Source of the DNA: Clavulina sp. PMI_390
Lineage: Eukaryota; Basidiomycota; Agaricomycetes; Cantharellales; Hydnaceae
Reading direction: 5' to 3'
DNA: 64,000 nt
Assembly (NCBI GenBank): GCA_015039315.1
Contig: WIDE01000020.1
Coordinates: 196,168-260,167 of the forward strand
The position numbers and the translations under genes are program-made. Position 1 is the first letter of the stretch. The number at the start of each line of letters is the position of its first letter. Positions 23,771 through 35,731 of the stretch are shown in pieces. The notes below the pieces were generated by a model. It had not been told where the DNA came from. It saw nothing but the letters and a program-made list of their open reading frames with translations, and ran no database searches.

Positions 23771-26700
23771 GGATTCTCAACCAAGGGGAGACGAAGTAGA
23801 GATAGAGCAAGCTCGTGGATGGGGTAAGGATTCTCGGGTAAAGCAAGATAGTGCCGGTGCTACGAGTCACACAACCTTTTTAGAGTAGGATACAGCGTTA
23901 AGCGGGGTCTCTGAGGATAGAAGGGCAGAGGACGTACCTCGGGCAAGCAGAGGCAAATGACTAGAGGGTATAGAGGATGGGACAAGGGCGAGCTCTGTAG
24001 CTGGGCTCGAGGGGGGAAAACTGTATGAGCTGAGACACACAAGTTCCGAGAGCTGGCGGCAATAACTCCCAACGACGGAAGGGGGGAGGCAGATGCAAGG
24101 GTGCAAGGTCCTGCTAAGGGTGTATTGAGGCACAAGGAGCGTCCAATAGGTGGAGTATGGAGCAGATCGTTGAACTGGACAGCGAGCAGGGCCACAGGTG
24201 ATTTGCGTCGATGGCTATTCCACTATCAGATGAACTAGTGGGAGGTAGGAAAGTAATCCAATGGAAGAGAAGATCGAGGGAGGGGGTGAGGTGGGCGAGC
24301 AGCCGGGAAGGGTAATGTGGGCGGGACGACGAGGTAGTTTCTGGAGTAGAAACCGCATTAGCTGCGAAATATTATACAAACTGATCGTGTTCCTGTCTTT
24401 GGCACCAAACACAGGAACTCTCCCTCACTCACCCTCTATGCACAGCCAGCCGTTCGGGGGAGACGTGGAGTGGCAATGAAAGATGACCTCACTTATTAGC
24501 CAAGAGCTATACTCCTCTTTCGTTCTTTCTTTCTTTTTCTGGCTGTCAATGGGCCTGCGGCAATGTAATGAGCGTCGCCTCCTATCTACGATCGCTGGCG
24601 TCTGACGACCTCTCCTGGTAACTTGGGTTCGCGGCTTGGGTACAGATTTCACTTTCCTCCCCCCCAGTTGGCTCACAATTGCCCGCTGTTATGACTGGCC
24701 TGGGTCTGAATTGTTGTATCTTTGAAATGAGTGTCGCAAGCCGACGACTCGGCGAAACGTGTTTCTGCCGTGACTACCTGGTATGGACTATCCGATCAAT
24801 GCCCGAATCTGTTCGGACCGATTAGAATGGAAACGCTACCCTTCCCACCTGTTGGGTGCAATATGTATGCTACTCACTCGTGGAATAAGAGAGATCCACC
24901 AGCGGCAGCTCGGCTCGCCGCCTATTCCCTTTCGATCCACAAAGTGTATCCCCCATTCAGCCATTCATCCACAACTGCATCAAAAAACCCCGGACTTGAG
25001 TCCGGGATCCCGATTTTCCCATCTCTATATCTTGTTCCCCCCTCAGATCATGACATCCTGTCTAAAACAAGATCAGCCTGTTTTTTTTTTTTTTCTCTGT
25101 GCTCCATATCGCCGCACAACGTCAACCCTCAAGACGCTAATGCAAACCCTGTAGGGCGCATTCCACGTCGGGATACAAAAAAGGAATCCGCCCTTCGGCG
25201 CACTTTTTTCCTCATGATTTTGGAAAGTTTGCGAAGTCAAGAAGACGCACTGCCGGCGTCTAGAAAATATTATGGAAAGTCGGCGGATACCGCAGCCCCT
25301 CCGCTTCATGGCCCAGATTTCGGCCAACGGTAAGCTGAATGAATGCTTCCCGCGCCCACCCGCCCGCCGCCCTCTACAAGGAGGTAAGCGATCTCTAATG
25401 CGTCACTGCCACAGGAGCACCCCTAATAAGCGGCCAAGTTTGACAACCTGGACCTCAGCCATCGCCACAGGAGAGAACCCCTGTCAGGACACGTATCACA
25501 ATGTATGAGGTCTAGTTCGTCCTAGACTGCCCATACGTCACTAGAACGGCCACGTCCGGATACAAAGTGTATCATGAGCGCGCGGCCTTTGCCATGGCAT
25601 GGGTGCCGTGTCGTTCCTTCGGATAAGCTTCGCATCAGGAACAATAGAAGGCGAATTCCATTCAGGTCTACTTGGAGCCTTCAAGATGGATCACGCTCGC
25701 ACACCCACAAATCTTCGCCCGCGGTACAAACTTGCCTTCCCAACATCCACGCATACTTGCAACATAGTCCCCTAGCATTTGCCGCAGCTAGGGGTTATAT
25801 ACCCTGCCAGTGGACCCGTAACAGGAGGAAAAAAGAAGAACGAACCTTCCCCCCCTTTACAACATCTCTCCACGCACACATACATTAATATCTTCATTTT
25901 CTGTATGGTGGATGTGCAAGCACCCTAACAGAGCAAGGTGGATCCAAGGAGCTGTGTGTGTCGATCATGAGTAACCATTGTAACGCACACGATCGGGGCC
26001 GGCACATGAATCATGTTCTCGTCCATCAACGCAGAAACACGCCCTGCCTGCCGCGGCTTCTCACTCCATCTTGCATGATGATGCGCTGACTCCGACCGTG
26101 ACCACCTTTACTCCCTCGACCCTGACGGCCGTCCCGACCAAAATCAGCATCCCTTCACCGCCTCGCCATATCATTCTTGCTCAAGTGATCGTTTATCCGG
26201 AGAGCTGTGTGCATAGTCTCTGATTTGGTCGTTTTATTTCTACCATACACCTGAGCGTCGTGCAGGAAACACCCATGCCCTTGCTTCCATTATCTCACCA
26301 ACACATGTACGCCCATTGATGCCTGCCGCCTCGGTCATGACACATGTGCCGCAATGGAGACACACGCACCGCTTCTTTTTTTGATCTTAGGTGTTACAGG
26401 TGCGCGAGATTCCTGCATGTTATGTGGGTGAGAGGTGGAGGGAGAAACGCTTGCGCTTCTAATTTGTCGAAGCTTGCCGATGTCACGGCATTATCGATCA
26501 CCCTCTGTGCCGTTTGTACAGAACGCTTCGGTGTCACGGTCGTCAATGAGATTGCCTGTGCCCAATTGATCTGGCGCACACGAATCTGGGTCATGATCAG
26601 AAAAAAAAAAAACCATCTTCCTGGGCCGCTATCAGGGGACTTGTTCCAGTTCAATTCAGCCCGGAAGCTTTCGACCTAACTGGACTCTCTGAGGTTTCAT

Positions 26701-29076
26701 TGTACCGCACGGGCAGTTGATGAAATGATCCGGTGGAGTTCGCTGTCCTCGGTCGCAGCACGCCACACTCAATCCGTCGGCAGTACTCAGTAACGGGGAG
26801 GCAAAGACCGATCATCAGAAAGAGGAGGTAGAAAGGGGGATAGACTCAGTTCCGCGACTTGGAGAGAGAGGAGAATAACGTCTAACCGACCCTGCCCAGT
26901 CTACACTGTCGACCCTGGGAGCGCACGTTGCGCGTGAGAGAATAGAAAAGCAGTGCGGATGTCGACATCGAATTGTTGACAGCAAGCCGGATGACAAGCA
27001 AGTGACATGAAGCGCGCTCGCCATGATCAACATATTCGTTCGCTTTGCATCTTCAGACTCAGAGCCGTAAAGTCCGCATAATGTCAGCAATTTGGCAATA
27101 GAGGGTCTGGTCACGCAATTCTCTCACTCGTTCTCCGATAAACACGGGCGCGCAAGTACGGGCCAGGTTCCGGGACTCAGCGCCACACATGAGATGTAGA
27201 TTCAGGTAAGAGTTTTCGCATCTCAGTTTGTGTGGACAATGCGTGACGCGCTCCACTGTTCGGCCCCCACCATTTGTGCATAGCTGGACCTATCCAGCCG
27301 CCGCCACTAGATTGAGCTTGGCCCTGCGCCCGGCCCTCGGACCGACGACCAAAGATAGCCCAGCATCACTATCAGCGTATTTGGAAGGAAGGCAGTTAGA
27401 CTGACTTTGGCAAAGTGGGTGATATCGCAAGCTGTGAGAGGGTGTGAACAAAGGAACTATCGGGCGGTCCATCAATGGTGCCGCATAGTGGCTCTAAACG
27501 GCGTGCGACACGTCTATCATATTTCAGGAAATTTACAAGGAATTGGGAACAACCCCACAGTTTCACTCAAGAAACTTGTCGTGGGCCTGGTTTCCACGCC
27601 TGGGAAACCAGCGTAAGTTTGATGGGACACACACGGTGCTGGGAGTGAGAGGCAGAGGTAGATTCATTATGAAGGATAAGGAAACTACTGTCGTGCGCGC
27701 CGGTGGCATGTGGGTGTGCGCCCAGGCGCAGATAGCTTTTGGTACGGGTATTAACACTCATACGAAGGCGCGAATACCCACGGGCATCGGCACCGGCGTC
27801 GGCATCGCACTGACTAGAAAGGCAGATTTCATGATGTGAGATCCTACGATCCCGTTTAACGGGGGAAGGGAAAGGGGCCGCTGGTGGCTGACTCTGTCGC
27901 CCACATGGACATTCAGGCTTGTGTAAAGAACGGACCTTCCCTCCCCGGTACGCCGAGCCCATTCGGCCTATCGTATGATTCACAGAATGGTGATGGGCCG
28001 CAGAATGGTTCGAGCGTATGGTTCTCAGGGGACGGAAAGGTGATCCCACTAATCCAATGTATACTATCGATTTACAACAATTTATCCATTCACGTCACCA
28101 ATTCGTGCACGCATGGCGGCGACCAAACGGTACAAAGCTCACGTTTATTGATACTGCCGGGAGGCTAAAGGTTCTATCCGAACAACCTATATCGAAGGTC
28201 ATAAACTTTTTCTGGACAAATAGAGTGGAGAGGATAGCAAAAGTGTAATCAAAGCGGCAACAAAGTCTCCCCAGGACACCGGGGGAAGAATGTTTCAAGG
28301 AACCAAGGAATCGAAAGATCGACAGTCGGGAAGCGACGAGCGGGTGTCGGTAAGATACCACGCAATAACCACGCGAACGGTAGGCTGATTTTTATAAGAG
28401 TTTCTATAGCTGCACACTAAACAAGATGCTGCCTAATAGAGGGAGCTGCCGCCGATCTTACATGTGATGAAGCTGCGGCGTCAGACCAGCAATCAGTTTG
28501 AATGGAGCAGTTCAACGGGCCAGAGGTTTAGCAAAGTTTGAATAATGCACCCATCATGTGGGCGAATGTCTTTATGGGGATGGCAGAACTTTCAGTCACA
28601 CGCGACACGAACTCAACTCACCAGCGGCTGCCATTGAGAATGACGACTATATTTTGATCTTTATAAAGTTCTATTACACGCTGATGAGACTAGTGACCTC
28701 ATCTGCCCGCGGAGAGGCAAAACCGACCCGGCGGCAAGTGGTCAAGTGAGCCTCAACTATGGGAAGTGTGGGAGGGTAAGCAGCCACGACTGTTCACGAC
28801 TCATTGGTGGGGTTCCTGCACAAAAATGGGCGCCTGGATAATCGAAGAAGTATCTATTGATCCAATAGCGGCCTTCCGGGTGGTGCTGTTGCCGGGCACA
28901 GGGTATTCAGCGCACAAAAACTAACGTAACACTGTTACCGTTACCGTCACGGAAAATCGGTGTTGTGTATCCGAAAGTTCGACGTCACCGTCAAGTTGAC
29001 CCAGTCAAAACCACGCCCTCTTTCAATGCAAACACTAGAATCGATCCATACATAAGATATATTCGATAGAGAGCCA
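23771..29076. other. Gene-poor 5.3-kb stretch
   Basis: I found no convincing gene here although the rest of the window is dense. The longest frames are 24731-25333 (+), 26394-26654 (-) and 27567-28049 (-). They have no conserved motif, and overlapping frames on both strands are of similar length. A run of 15 or so T occurs near 25079 and 12 A near 26602. A perfect hairpin with arms CCCGGAC and GTCCGGG lies near 24988-25007. The segment 28018-28248 (+) has a protein-like composition (contains TFIDTAGRLKV) but no recognised family. It may hold long regulatory DNA, a decayed mobile element or an unrecognised gene. Confidence 0.4.
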
Positions 29077-30795
29077 ATGAAGTTTCTCCTCGTCGTTGAT
29101 CGGGCACTTCCCATCTCGATTGGCTCTTTCCATCTCTGGGGTCTCTATCTCGTCGTTGGTCACATAGGCTGTAGGCTTTCCTCATACGTCTTGGGCTTAA
29201 GGGCATACCACTGAGACTACTTCATCATCTCTTTCTGCGTCTCAAGATGGCTGGCTATATCTGATCAAGAAGCAACCTCTCATTTCTGGTGTGTATATCT
29301 TCCATAGCCTTGACGTATTCCACAAGTTTGAGGGCCCTTTACTCCAGCTTTATACACGATCTCATCCAGTGGTCTCATTCTCACAACGCTACGGACTTTC
29401 TATAAGCTTTGCGCGTTTCCTCGCACGACGGGGGATGTCCCACCAAAGGATCTTGAACCTCCCGCTGAATTTGTTCAGAAGTCGATCGCATTTGAATGCG
29501 CATCAAAAGATGGAGAGCTTCCGAGATGTCATAAAGATCAGTGTGGTGGGCGTTGGAAGGCTCCCAGGACACATCATTGCAGTCAGTGTGGAGTTTGCAA
29601 GTCTGAGTGGGATCATCATGTATGTGCAAGCTGACCGAACTTGTTGTGCATCGATTCTGACAACCGCCGTAACCTAGTGCCCTTGGGTACGGCCGATTTT
29701 CTAGGTAGTCCAGCTGCTACGTACCAACTCATGGAATCTTTCCCATTCATCAGATCGGGAATTGTGTCTCGAAATCACAATCTGCGTCCTTCCTTCACCT
29801 TCTGTTTCTAACTCCCATCACCATCGCGGTATCAACTCTCCCAATCTTGCGGCCCGTAGCGAGGCATCTCGTTGCGGCATTACGTATCGCCTGGGCAGAC
29901 GACCATATCAAGAAGGTATGGTGGGACTGGAAGTGGTCTTGGGTCATCTGGGGTGGTCCTATAGGTCGTTATGTGCGAGGGGTCGTGATGGGTTACGCGG
30001 TTCTTCAGAGGAAAAATGGTGATGATGGGAGTGAGAATCGATGGGGCGACATCATTCGCGAGCCCCGCGCTGCCATCGCTGCCACCCTTCTGATCGCCTT
30101 CCTTTTGGGCATTTTCACCCTGGTTCGTCTCTTGGCCACAAATTTTCGTACTCGTCCTTCTGACCTTTCTGTCTCCACTTTCCATCTATTCTTCTGACTC
30201 CACAGGCTTTGGGGGTCCAGATGATCCGCAACATCTCACGCGGCCAAACCACCCTTGACGTCTTGAAGACTCGGTCCGGCATGCACCCTGCTACTCCCTC
30301 CCCTGCTTCCAAGAGGGCTACTTCCGCAGCTATTGCTAGCACCGCACTCAATAGCGCTCTGCGCCAAGCACTTGATTTACCGACCACGAAGCGCCCACAT
30401 ATCTGGATTCCTCGCAGCGCTTTTGCCAATTCTGACGAGGCCACTAGAGCAATTCCCGAGGGGTTTGAAGGCGCCGCAATTGGTCTACGCCCACAAGATG
30501 CAGTACGGTTATATGATCTGGGAGACCGGAGTAAGAATTGGGCGAGATGGCGAGGATGGGCGCATGAATCTACCTCTACGGACCAGTCTAGTAGTGGAGG
30601 GAGTGTTGATAGGTGAGTTTTTCTAGATGCAAATGAGATACTCGGCCAGCTGATGTCGCATGACTATCAAGGTGGGCCATCAACCCCAAAATTGTGGACG
30701 ATATGAAGCAAGGGATTGTGGATTACTTCCGACATGCTGCTGAGTCCAGCTCCGAAGAAACCGACGATGACGAGAGCAGTGAATCTTCGTCATAG
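29077..30795 (+). CDS. DHHC-type protein S-palmitoyltransferase
   Basis: Membrane enzyme that attaches palmitate to cysteines. Hand splicing gives seven exons (29077-29170, 29247-29288, 29333-29619, 29678-29686, 29754-30122, 30206-30612, 30672-30795). They keep one frame for 443 residues. The N-terminal half has membrane segments (GLYLVVGHIGYGWLYL and LYTISSSGLILTTL). The Cys-rich domain reads RCHKDQCGGRWKAPRTHHCS, QCGVCKSEWDHH, then C142-P-W from a 9-base exon, then IGNCVSKSQSASF. Two more hydrophobic segments follow (LHLLFLTPITIAVSTLPIL, AAIAATLLIAFLLGIFTLV). The TTxE-like motif is GQTTLDVLK, with Asp for Glu. The C-terminus is acidic and Ser-rich. The ATG at 29077 is the first in frame. 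The paralogue group cannot be told. Confidence 0.85.
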
Positions 30796-31555
30796 CAAGC
30801 GATGTTCTCTTTGTGCTTAGAGACTAGATGAGACAAATTTGTGATTTGTATGGACTTCGGTTTGTATGACATTGATCTACACCCGCTGCTTTGCTGTGCA
30901 AGACATGGTTAATTACGAAATTGCCCACGAGAGCAACACCACCACTAACTGCTCAGCACGGCCCATGTTTAACCCCTCCTGCTCGAGGATATTCAATCAC
31001 TTTCTGCGCTATCTTCCTGCTTGGCCACTCTCTCTATCTCACCCTTGATCTGGGCTCGCCGACACAGCATCTAGGAGCTTTCGGACTCTAGCTAATACTC
31101 TTAACTTACTAGTCAACTTTGCCGCTCGATCCATGTCGGCTCGGAGCTCTGGGGGCCTCTTCCGAAAATAATTTCTGGTCAAACTGTTTTCTCTAATGTG
31201 TTTCAGTTGGCAGTCGGATCACCATGCCGCGTCTGCTCATTCATATTCGAGACCTCAACATCGTGGCCCCGACTCCAGTGTATTCCTATTGAAGTAGAAT
31301 TTCATATGGCCATCAACGAAAGATCCCCAGTTGGCAAGACTATATTCTAGGATATGGCTTTCCAACTGAGGAGATCGCACGTGGTGATAAGATTCGCGCG
31401 CGCCTAATCAGCAGAGGTGGAGGTGAATGAAAACCTAATGTTTCTGCACACGCCATTCGGCCAGTCTCCCAAGAAGGATTGCATCCTTACGAGCTTGAAC
31501 TAGAGGAGTTTTGCAGTATCCGGTCATCAGAACGTAGCACCGCTGAACTGCAGCC
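30796..31555. other. Intergenic region
   Basis: About 760 bases between two + genes. It carries the 3' end of the palmitoyltransferase transcript and presumably the promoter of the F-box-like gene. Two overlapping 60-66-residue frames at 30866-31091 are unsupported. Confidence 0.45.
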
Positions 31556-32887
31556 TTGAGCATTGTGATGTTCAGTTATGCAGTGAGCTATGGCGGCTTG
31601 CAGCCCTCTTTCTTGCGACCTTTCCCCTTGAAAATACAGTCAGCAATTTTCAGATACCTTCCCTCTCCTGACTTGGAGAATTGTAGCCTTACTGGGCGCC
31701 AGCTTGGCCGAGAGGCTAGACGTATCCTCTGGGAATCTGTGGTGGTTCCGAGAACATACGGAGCAACAGCCAATAGCCAGCTATTGGAAGTCATCGAAGC
31801 CATACAGAAAAACCCTCTGCGAGCCAGGGCCATTAGACGTCTGACTCTATGCGCTCTGCAGCCTTTCGAGGTTGGAGACAAATTGACGACCCTTTTTGAG
31901 TTGATTCCCCACCTCCGAGCGCTCGAGCTCAGGTGTGCCTACCACGTTCATCCCCGGACAGTTTATACCCTGGAATTCATCGACCGACTCATATCTGCGC
32001 CTTTCGCGACCAAACTAACCGCACTCATCACTGATGCGGGTCCTCAAGAGTCCAAATTCCTCTTCAATCGATTTTCTGCCCTTACCACTCTATCCAAACT
32101 CAATTTCACTCCCAATCCTGCTTCCAAAATCGTGGGAGCACCGCCTCCTAGTCTCCAGCGTGTAGAAGGACGTCTCGATGCTATCATGCCACTTCGGGAA
32201 ACTCACCAACTCACTCGTGTGGTGCATTCGGACTCTGCAATCCATTATGCCCATACGCACTCAAAGCAATGCAAAGAGCTTGGTCATGACCTTCTTGAGT
32301 TCCAACAGCTTGAGCGATTGAGTCTTCTCATCGATATCCAGGAATGGATTGAACCGCAGAATAATTTCCCTGGGACCTACGGACGCCTGGACCCTACAGG
32401 GATTGTAGGACATTTTGTTCATCCCAACGTTACTCACTTGGCTATTCACATCAAGTACTCACGCGGATACCTTGCGAGAGAAGACTTTGAAACTCATCGC
32501 TTGTACCTCGATCCCACTCCGATCCTTTATCCTTTCCGCCCAGGCTCATTTGCCAATTATTTTTCCCTCCAGCACCTGCAAGTAACTCTGTTACTTGATG
32601 ACTTCGCGGAGTTGATTTGGCTGCCTCCAATGTACGATGTTCACGATAAAATGAGCTCTATTGCAGATGATAACTGGGACGACAAAGTCAATTATGTCGC
32701 GAGTGTCTTACGCCAATACATCTCCGAAATGGGCTGCCCCAGGTCCCTTTCTCGAGTCTGGGTAGACTGCAGATGTAGCAAAGACGTTGGCCTTCGTTTT
32801 GACCTTTCACGCCAGTCGCATTTTGCCAAATGGGACATTGACACCTATGAGTGTGATCCAGACGAAAAGCTTGTAACATTGGAGTAG
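31556..32887 (+). CDS. F-box/LRR-like protein
   Basis: Single-exon frame of 443 codons. Near the N-terminus RPFPLKIQSAIFRYLPSPDL followed by ENCSLTGRQLGREARRILW is an F-box-like motif, used to bind Skp1 in SCF ubiquitin ligases. The rest is an irregular leucine-rich-repeat-like body (LTTLFELIPHLRALELRC, HLQVTLLLDDFAELIW, SRVWVDCRCSKDVGLRFDLS). It is a clear paralogue of the minus-strand gene at 50156-51517: both share LLLDDF-x2-(L/M)IW and the VW(V/I)DC segment near the C-terminus. Such F-box families are greatly expanded in Agaricomycetes. The first 20 residues are uncertain, and a later Met may be used. Confidence 0.75.
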   Translation: MSIVMFSYAVSYGGLQPSFLRPFPLKIQSAIFRYLPSPDLENCSLTGRQLGREARRILWESVVVPRTYGATANSQLLEVIEAIQKNPLRARAIRRLTLCALQPFEVGDKLTTLFELIPHLRALELRCAYHVHPRTVYTLEFIDRLISAPFATKLTALITDAGPQESKFLFNRFSALTTLSKLNFTPNPASKIVGAPPPSLQRVEGRLDAIMPLRETHQLTRVVHSDSAIHYAHTHSKQCKELGHDLLEFQQLERLSLLIDIQEWIEPQNNFPGTYGRLDPTGIVGHFVHPNVTHLAIHIKYSRGYLAREDFETHRLYLDPTPILYPFRPGSFANYFSLQHLQVTLLLDDFAELIWLPPMYDVHDKMSSIADDNWDDKVNYVASVLRQYISEMGCPRSLSRVWVDCRCSKDVGLRFDLSRQSHFAKWDIDTYECDPDEKLVTLE

Positions 32888-33125
32888 TGCAACTAGATGT
32901 AGCAGAAGAATTGTATGTAGAAGCTAGAGCGCCACTACATGTATGCCTTCGAGATGGGGCGGCTCTAGTCCAGTCTCGCCGAAAAAACCATCCACAGGAG
33001 CGGATAAGGCTACATGTAGGGACGAGTTGGCATGGTCGTGTGAACTTGAATGAATCCCATGTGATTGGGTGGCTGTGACTCCTTATCCTCTCCGTCAACA
33101 TACACCTTGGACCTACTGAACCAAG

Positions 33126-35206
33126 ATGACGACCGTACTGACGTGGATCAACACGTTATTATTTTCGTCTCTTCTGCATGGGCCGGATTCGCCGAATCTG
33201 CTATCCCCTAACTTTGTTCCCAACTCCCTCCTTATCACATCCCAGGCTCCCAACAAGCAAGCCTCCATCCCTCAGTGTGCAACCAACGCATACTATGGCT
33301 CATATGGGCGTCCCTTACAGCATATATACGGGCTGGATGATGAATGTCTCTTGTTGACGGCTTCCGTGCTTGATTCTGGTTCCATCTCACTCCCACTCGT
33401 CAACGAGCTCCATGTGGACAGCAATGCCAAGAGGTCCCTATTCTGGGTTCAAGACGCAGGGGTTGACGCATCGCTGAGGAAGGAGACCTCTTTCGCGTCC
33501 GATATGGGCCTCCTATCCGCTAACGCACGCGAACATCTTGTGTCGCTGCGTGAATCGGGCAGCATTCACCAGACCCAGCTGGGCGAATCCGGAGTGTTGA
33601 ATGCGGACCCGTATTTCGAGGTGGTTTATCAGTCTTCGCAGGGCTCTGGAGCTATTATTGCTGTAGACGAAAGCGTCATCCCGGCTCTTGATATCCTCCT
33701 TCCACCTTACGTTGCTGCGGTCATGCTACCCAACCAGCCCGCTCCATTCGTACCTGTGTCCGATAAGGCTACTGAGCGTATCAACTCTATCGTATGTCAA
33801 AATTCATACGCACAATGTTTCAAAGTGTGCTTACAGTCATTTCTTCTATTAGCTTGCGAAGCTGCGCTTCAACCCAGATATCGCTTCTGTTCTAAGCACA
33901 CTCTCTGTTGACAGCATGCGCTCGAACATCCGGAGACTCACCGGGGAGAGTCCTGACCCCTATGGCGATTACATTCTTTCGAGGCATTCGTTCAGCAAGG
34001 GTGCGCGAGATGCAGCTAACTGGATCCAGGAGCAGATCGAGTACAGTGGGGCGACATGCAGGCAAGAGCCATTCCTCGAAGGGTATGCTCCCAACGTAAT
34101 CTGGTACGCGAATTTCCCCCTATTCTCCCCATCATCTATTCGTCTGGCTGTTGCGAGGGTCGCCGCCTAACTGACCTCCACTTGCTCTTCTTACAATCCA
34201 TGCAGCCGGTACCCTGGTCCTCTCGGGACTGCGAACGAATCTATGGTCCTGTTCTCTGGGCACTACGACTCCCGCGGCTCTTTTGGCTCTACACGTGCTC
34301 CAGGAGCGAATGATGACGGCTCAGGGACGGTCTCCGTGCTCGCTATCGCCCGCGCCATCCGCGAGAACCGCATCCGCTTTACCAAGTACGCAGTTGAGCT
34401 CGCGACGTTTGCTGGTGAAGAGCAGGGTCTGCGAGGCAGCAATTCATATGCGCGCAAGCTGCGTGAGCAAGGAAGGGATGTGGTGGTGATGGTTCAGGCT
34501 GACATGCTTGCTTATCACTCCCCTGGAGAACCGGCTCAACTTGGGTTGCCTGACTTGTGAGTCGTGGCATTGTGATTCATCCCCAAAATTGGATCTAGTG
34601 TCTCATCATCCTCCATTTACTTTATAGGATTGGTTTGCCTGAAGTTGCCCAACTGATAGCGAACGTTTCAAAGATTTACAGCCCTGAACTTACTCTTGGC
34701 ATCACCCCAGTACGTCTTTATCGCACATCTTGACGCTTACTATGCCCCGCCAACACGCCCATATGGTTGACTTGTTCTTCCACGTTCATTAGGCTTGCTG
34801 CAGTGATCACCAGAGTTTCCATTATCAGGGATACCCATCAACTCAAGGTTAGCTAATTCTCCTGGGCTTCATCTCTTGAATGAAATCTGACTCTCGCTTT
34901 GTAAAATACAGTTTACGAACGCGCTGGCCCCATCATTGACCCCATGTATCACAACACAGGTACGTCTGATAATCAATACCGCCCTCGTGCTTCGGTCTTG
35001 TTTTGCGAGCGTTAGAGCTAACTCTTCTCTGTCTACAAGGTGACCTGAGTGAGCGTAGGGGTTATGATCTCCAGCAAGTCCGCTCAATTGCTAAAGTTAC
35101 AGTAAGTATCCTGCCCCTTGTCACTCAGGATAAGTTGGCTAATCATAACTCCGTTTAGCTTGCAACATTACTCGAGACTGCTGGATTCGCCTTCGAGTCT
35201 GATTGA
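33126..35206 (+). CDS. Secreted M28-family zinc aminopeptidase
   Basis: Predicted extracellular exopeptidase with two zinc ions. The N-terminus MTTVLTWINTLLFSSLLHG looks like a signal peptide. A prodomain of about 200 residues precedes the catalytic domain. Zinc-site motifs after splicing are SGHYDSRGS (His), PGANDDGSG (Asp), FAGEEQGLRGS (the general-base Glu and zinc Glu), MVQADMLAY (Asp) and CSDHQSFHYQGYPS (last His). Introns lie near 33793-33852, 34110-34206 and 34558-34628, and four or more small exons follow to the stop at 35204-35206, ending LLETAGFAFESD. All expected metal ligands are present, so it should be active. It lies 240 bases downstream of the F-box-like gene with no functional link. 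Confidence 0.9.
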
Positions 35207-35731
35207 GTCTCTTTGAGCTCGGCACGTTGAGGTCTAGCACGTCTGGTCTCTCGATGCAGTCAAGGCGGGAAGCAGAAGAATTATGTTGCATTTTGTATAT
35301 ATTGGGGGGAAATAACAAGTGTGATAGAAATTTGCATATCGTGCCGGAAGTTCGTGCTCGGAACGTCCTGCATACATACTACGAGGAGGGAAATAACAAC
35401 AAAACAAAAATGTCGCCATCCCCTAGCATCTCTCATCACCGTCAAGAAGGGATGATAAGCGAGAAATGGCTCTGCAGCAAGGCAAGAGCAAGGGGATGAA
35501 AACGGGACCGAAGCCAACTCGTTCTTGCACTCGTTTTACTTCAGTGATCTGGTGTAGGAAAATGCACCTGATCCTGTACACACGGTGTGCGGGGTTGAGA
35601 AATGATCACGCAAGGAGAGGGGACAGGAGGAGAGAAAGATGGTGGATCCAAGTGGGACGTACATATATGATTATGGTCAGTGTGACAAAAATGTGAATTA
35701 GGTTGAGATACGATGGTGAAGTCGTGCGACT
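35207..35731. other. Convergent intergenic region
   Basis: About 525 bases between the aminopeptidase and the ribosomal-protein gene, which end towards each other. Frames at 35203-35517 on both strands are short and unsupported; no gene is seen. Confidence 0.5.

Noticed and set aside
24985..25010. Perfect hairpin as a bacterial-type terminator
   Set aside because: A 7-base stem in a eukaryotic intergenic region has no known terminator role; noted only as a local palindrome.
24731..25333. Plus-strand 200-codon frame
   Set aside because: Translates a T run into a Phe run, has no domain, and overlapping frames of similar length exist; treated as chance.
27543..28049. Overlapping long frames on both strands
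   Set aside because: Both arise from GC-rich simple sequence (GGCATCGGCACCGG-like); neither resembles a protein family.
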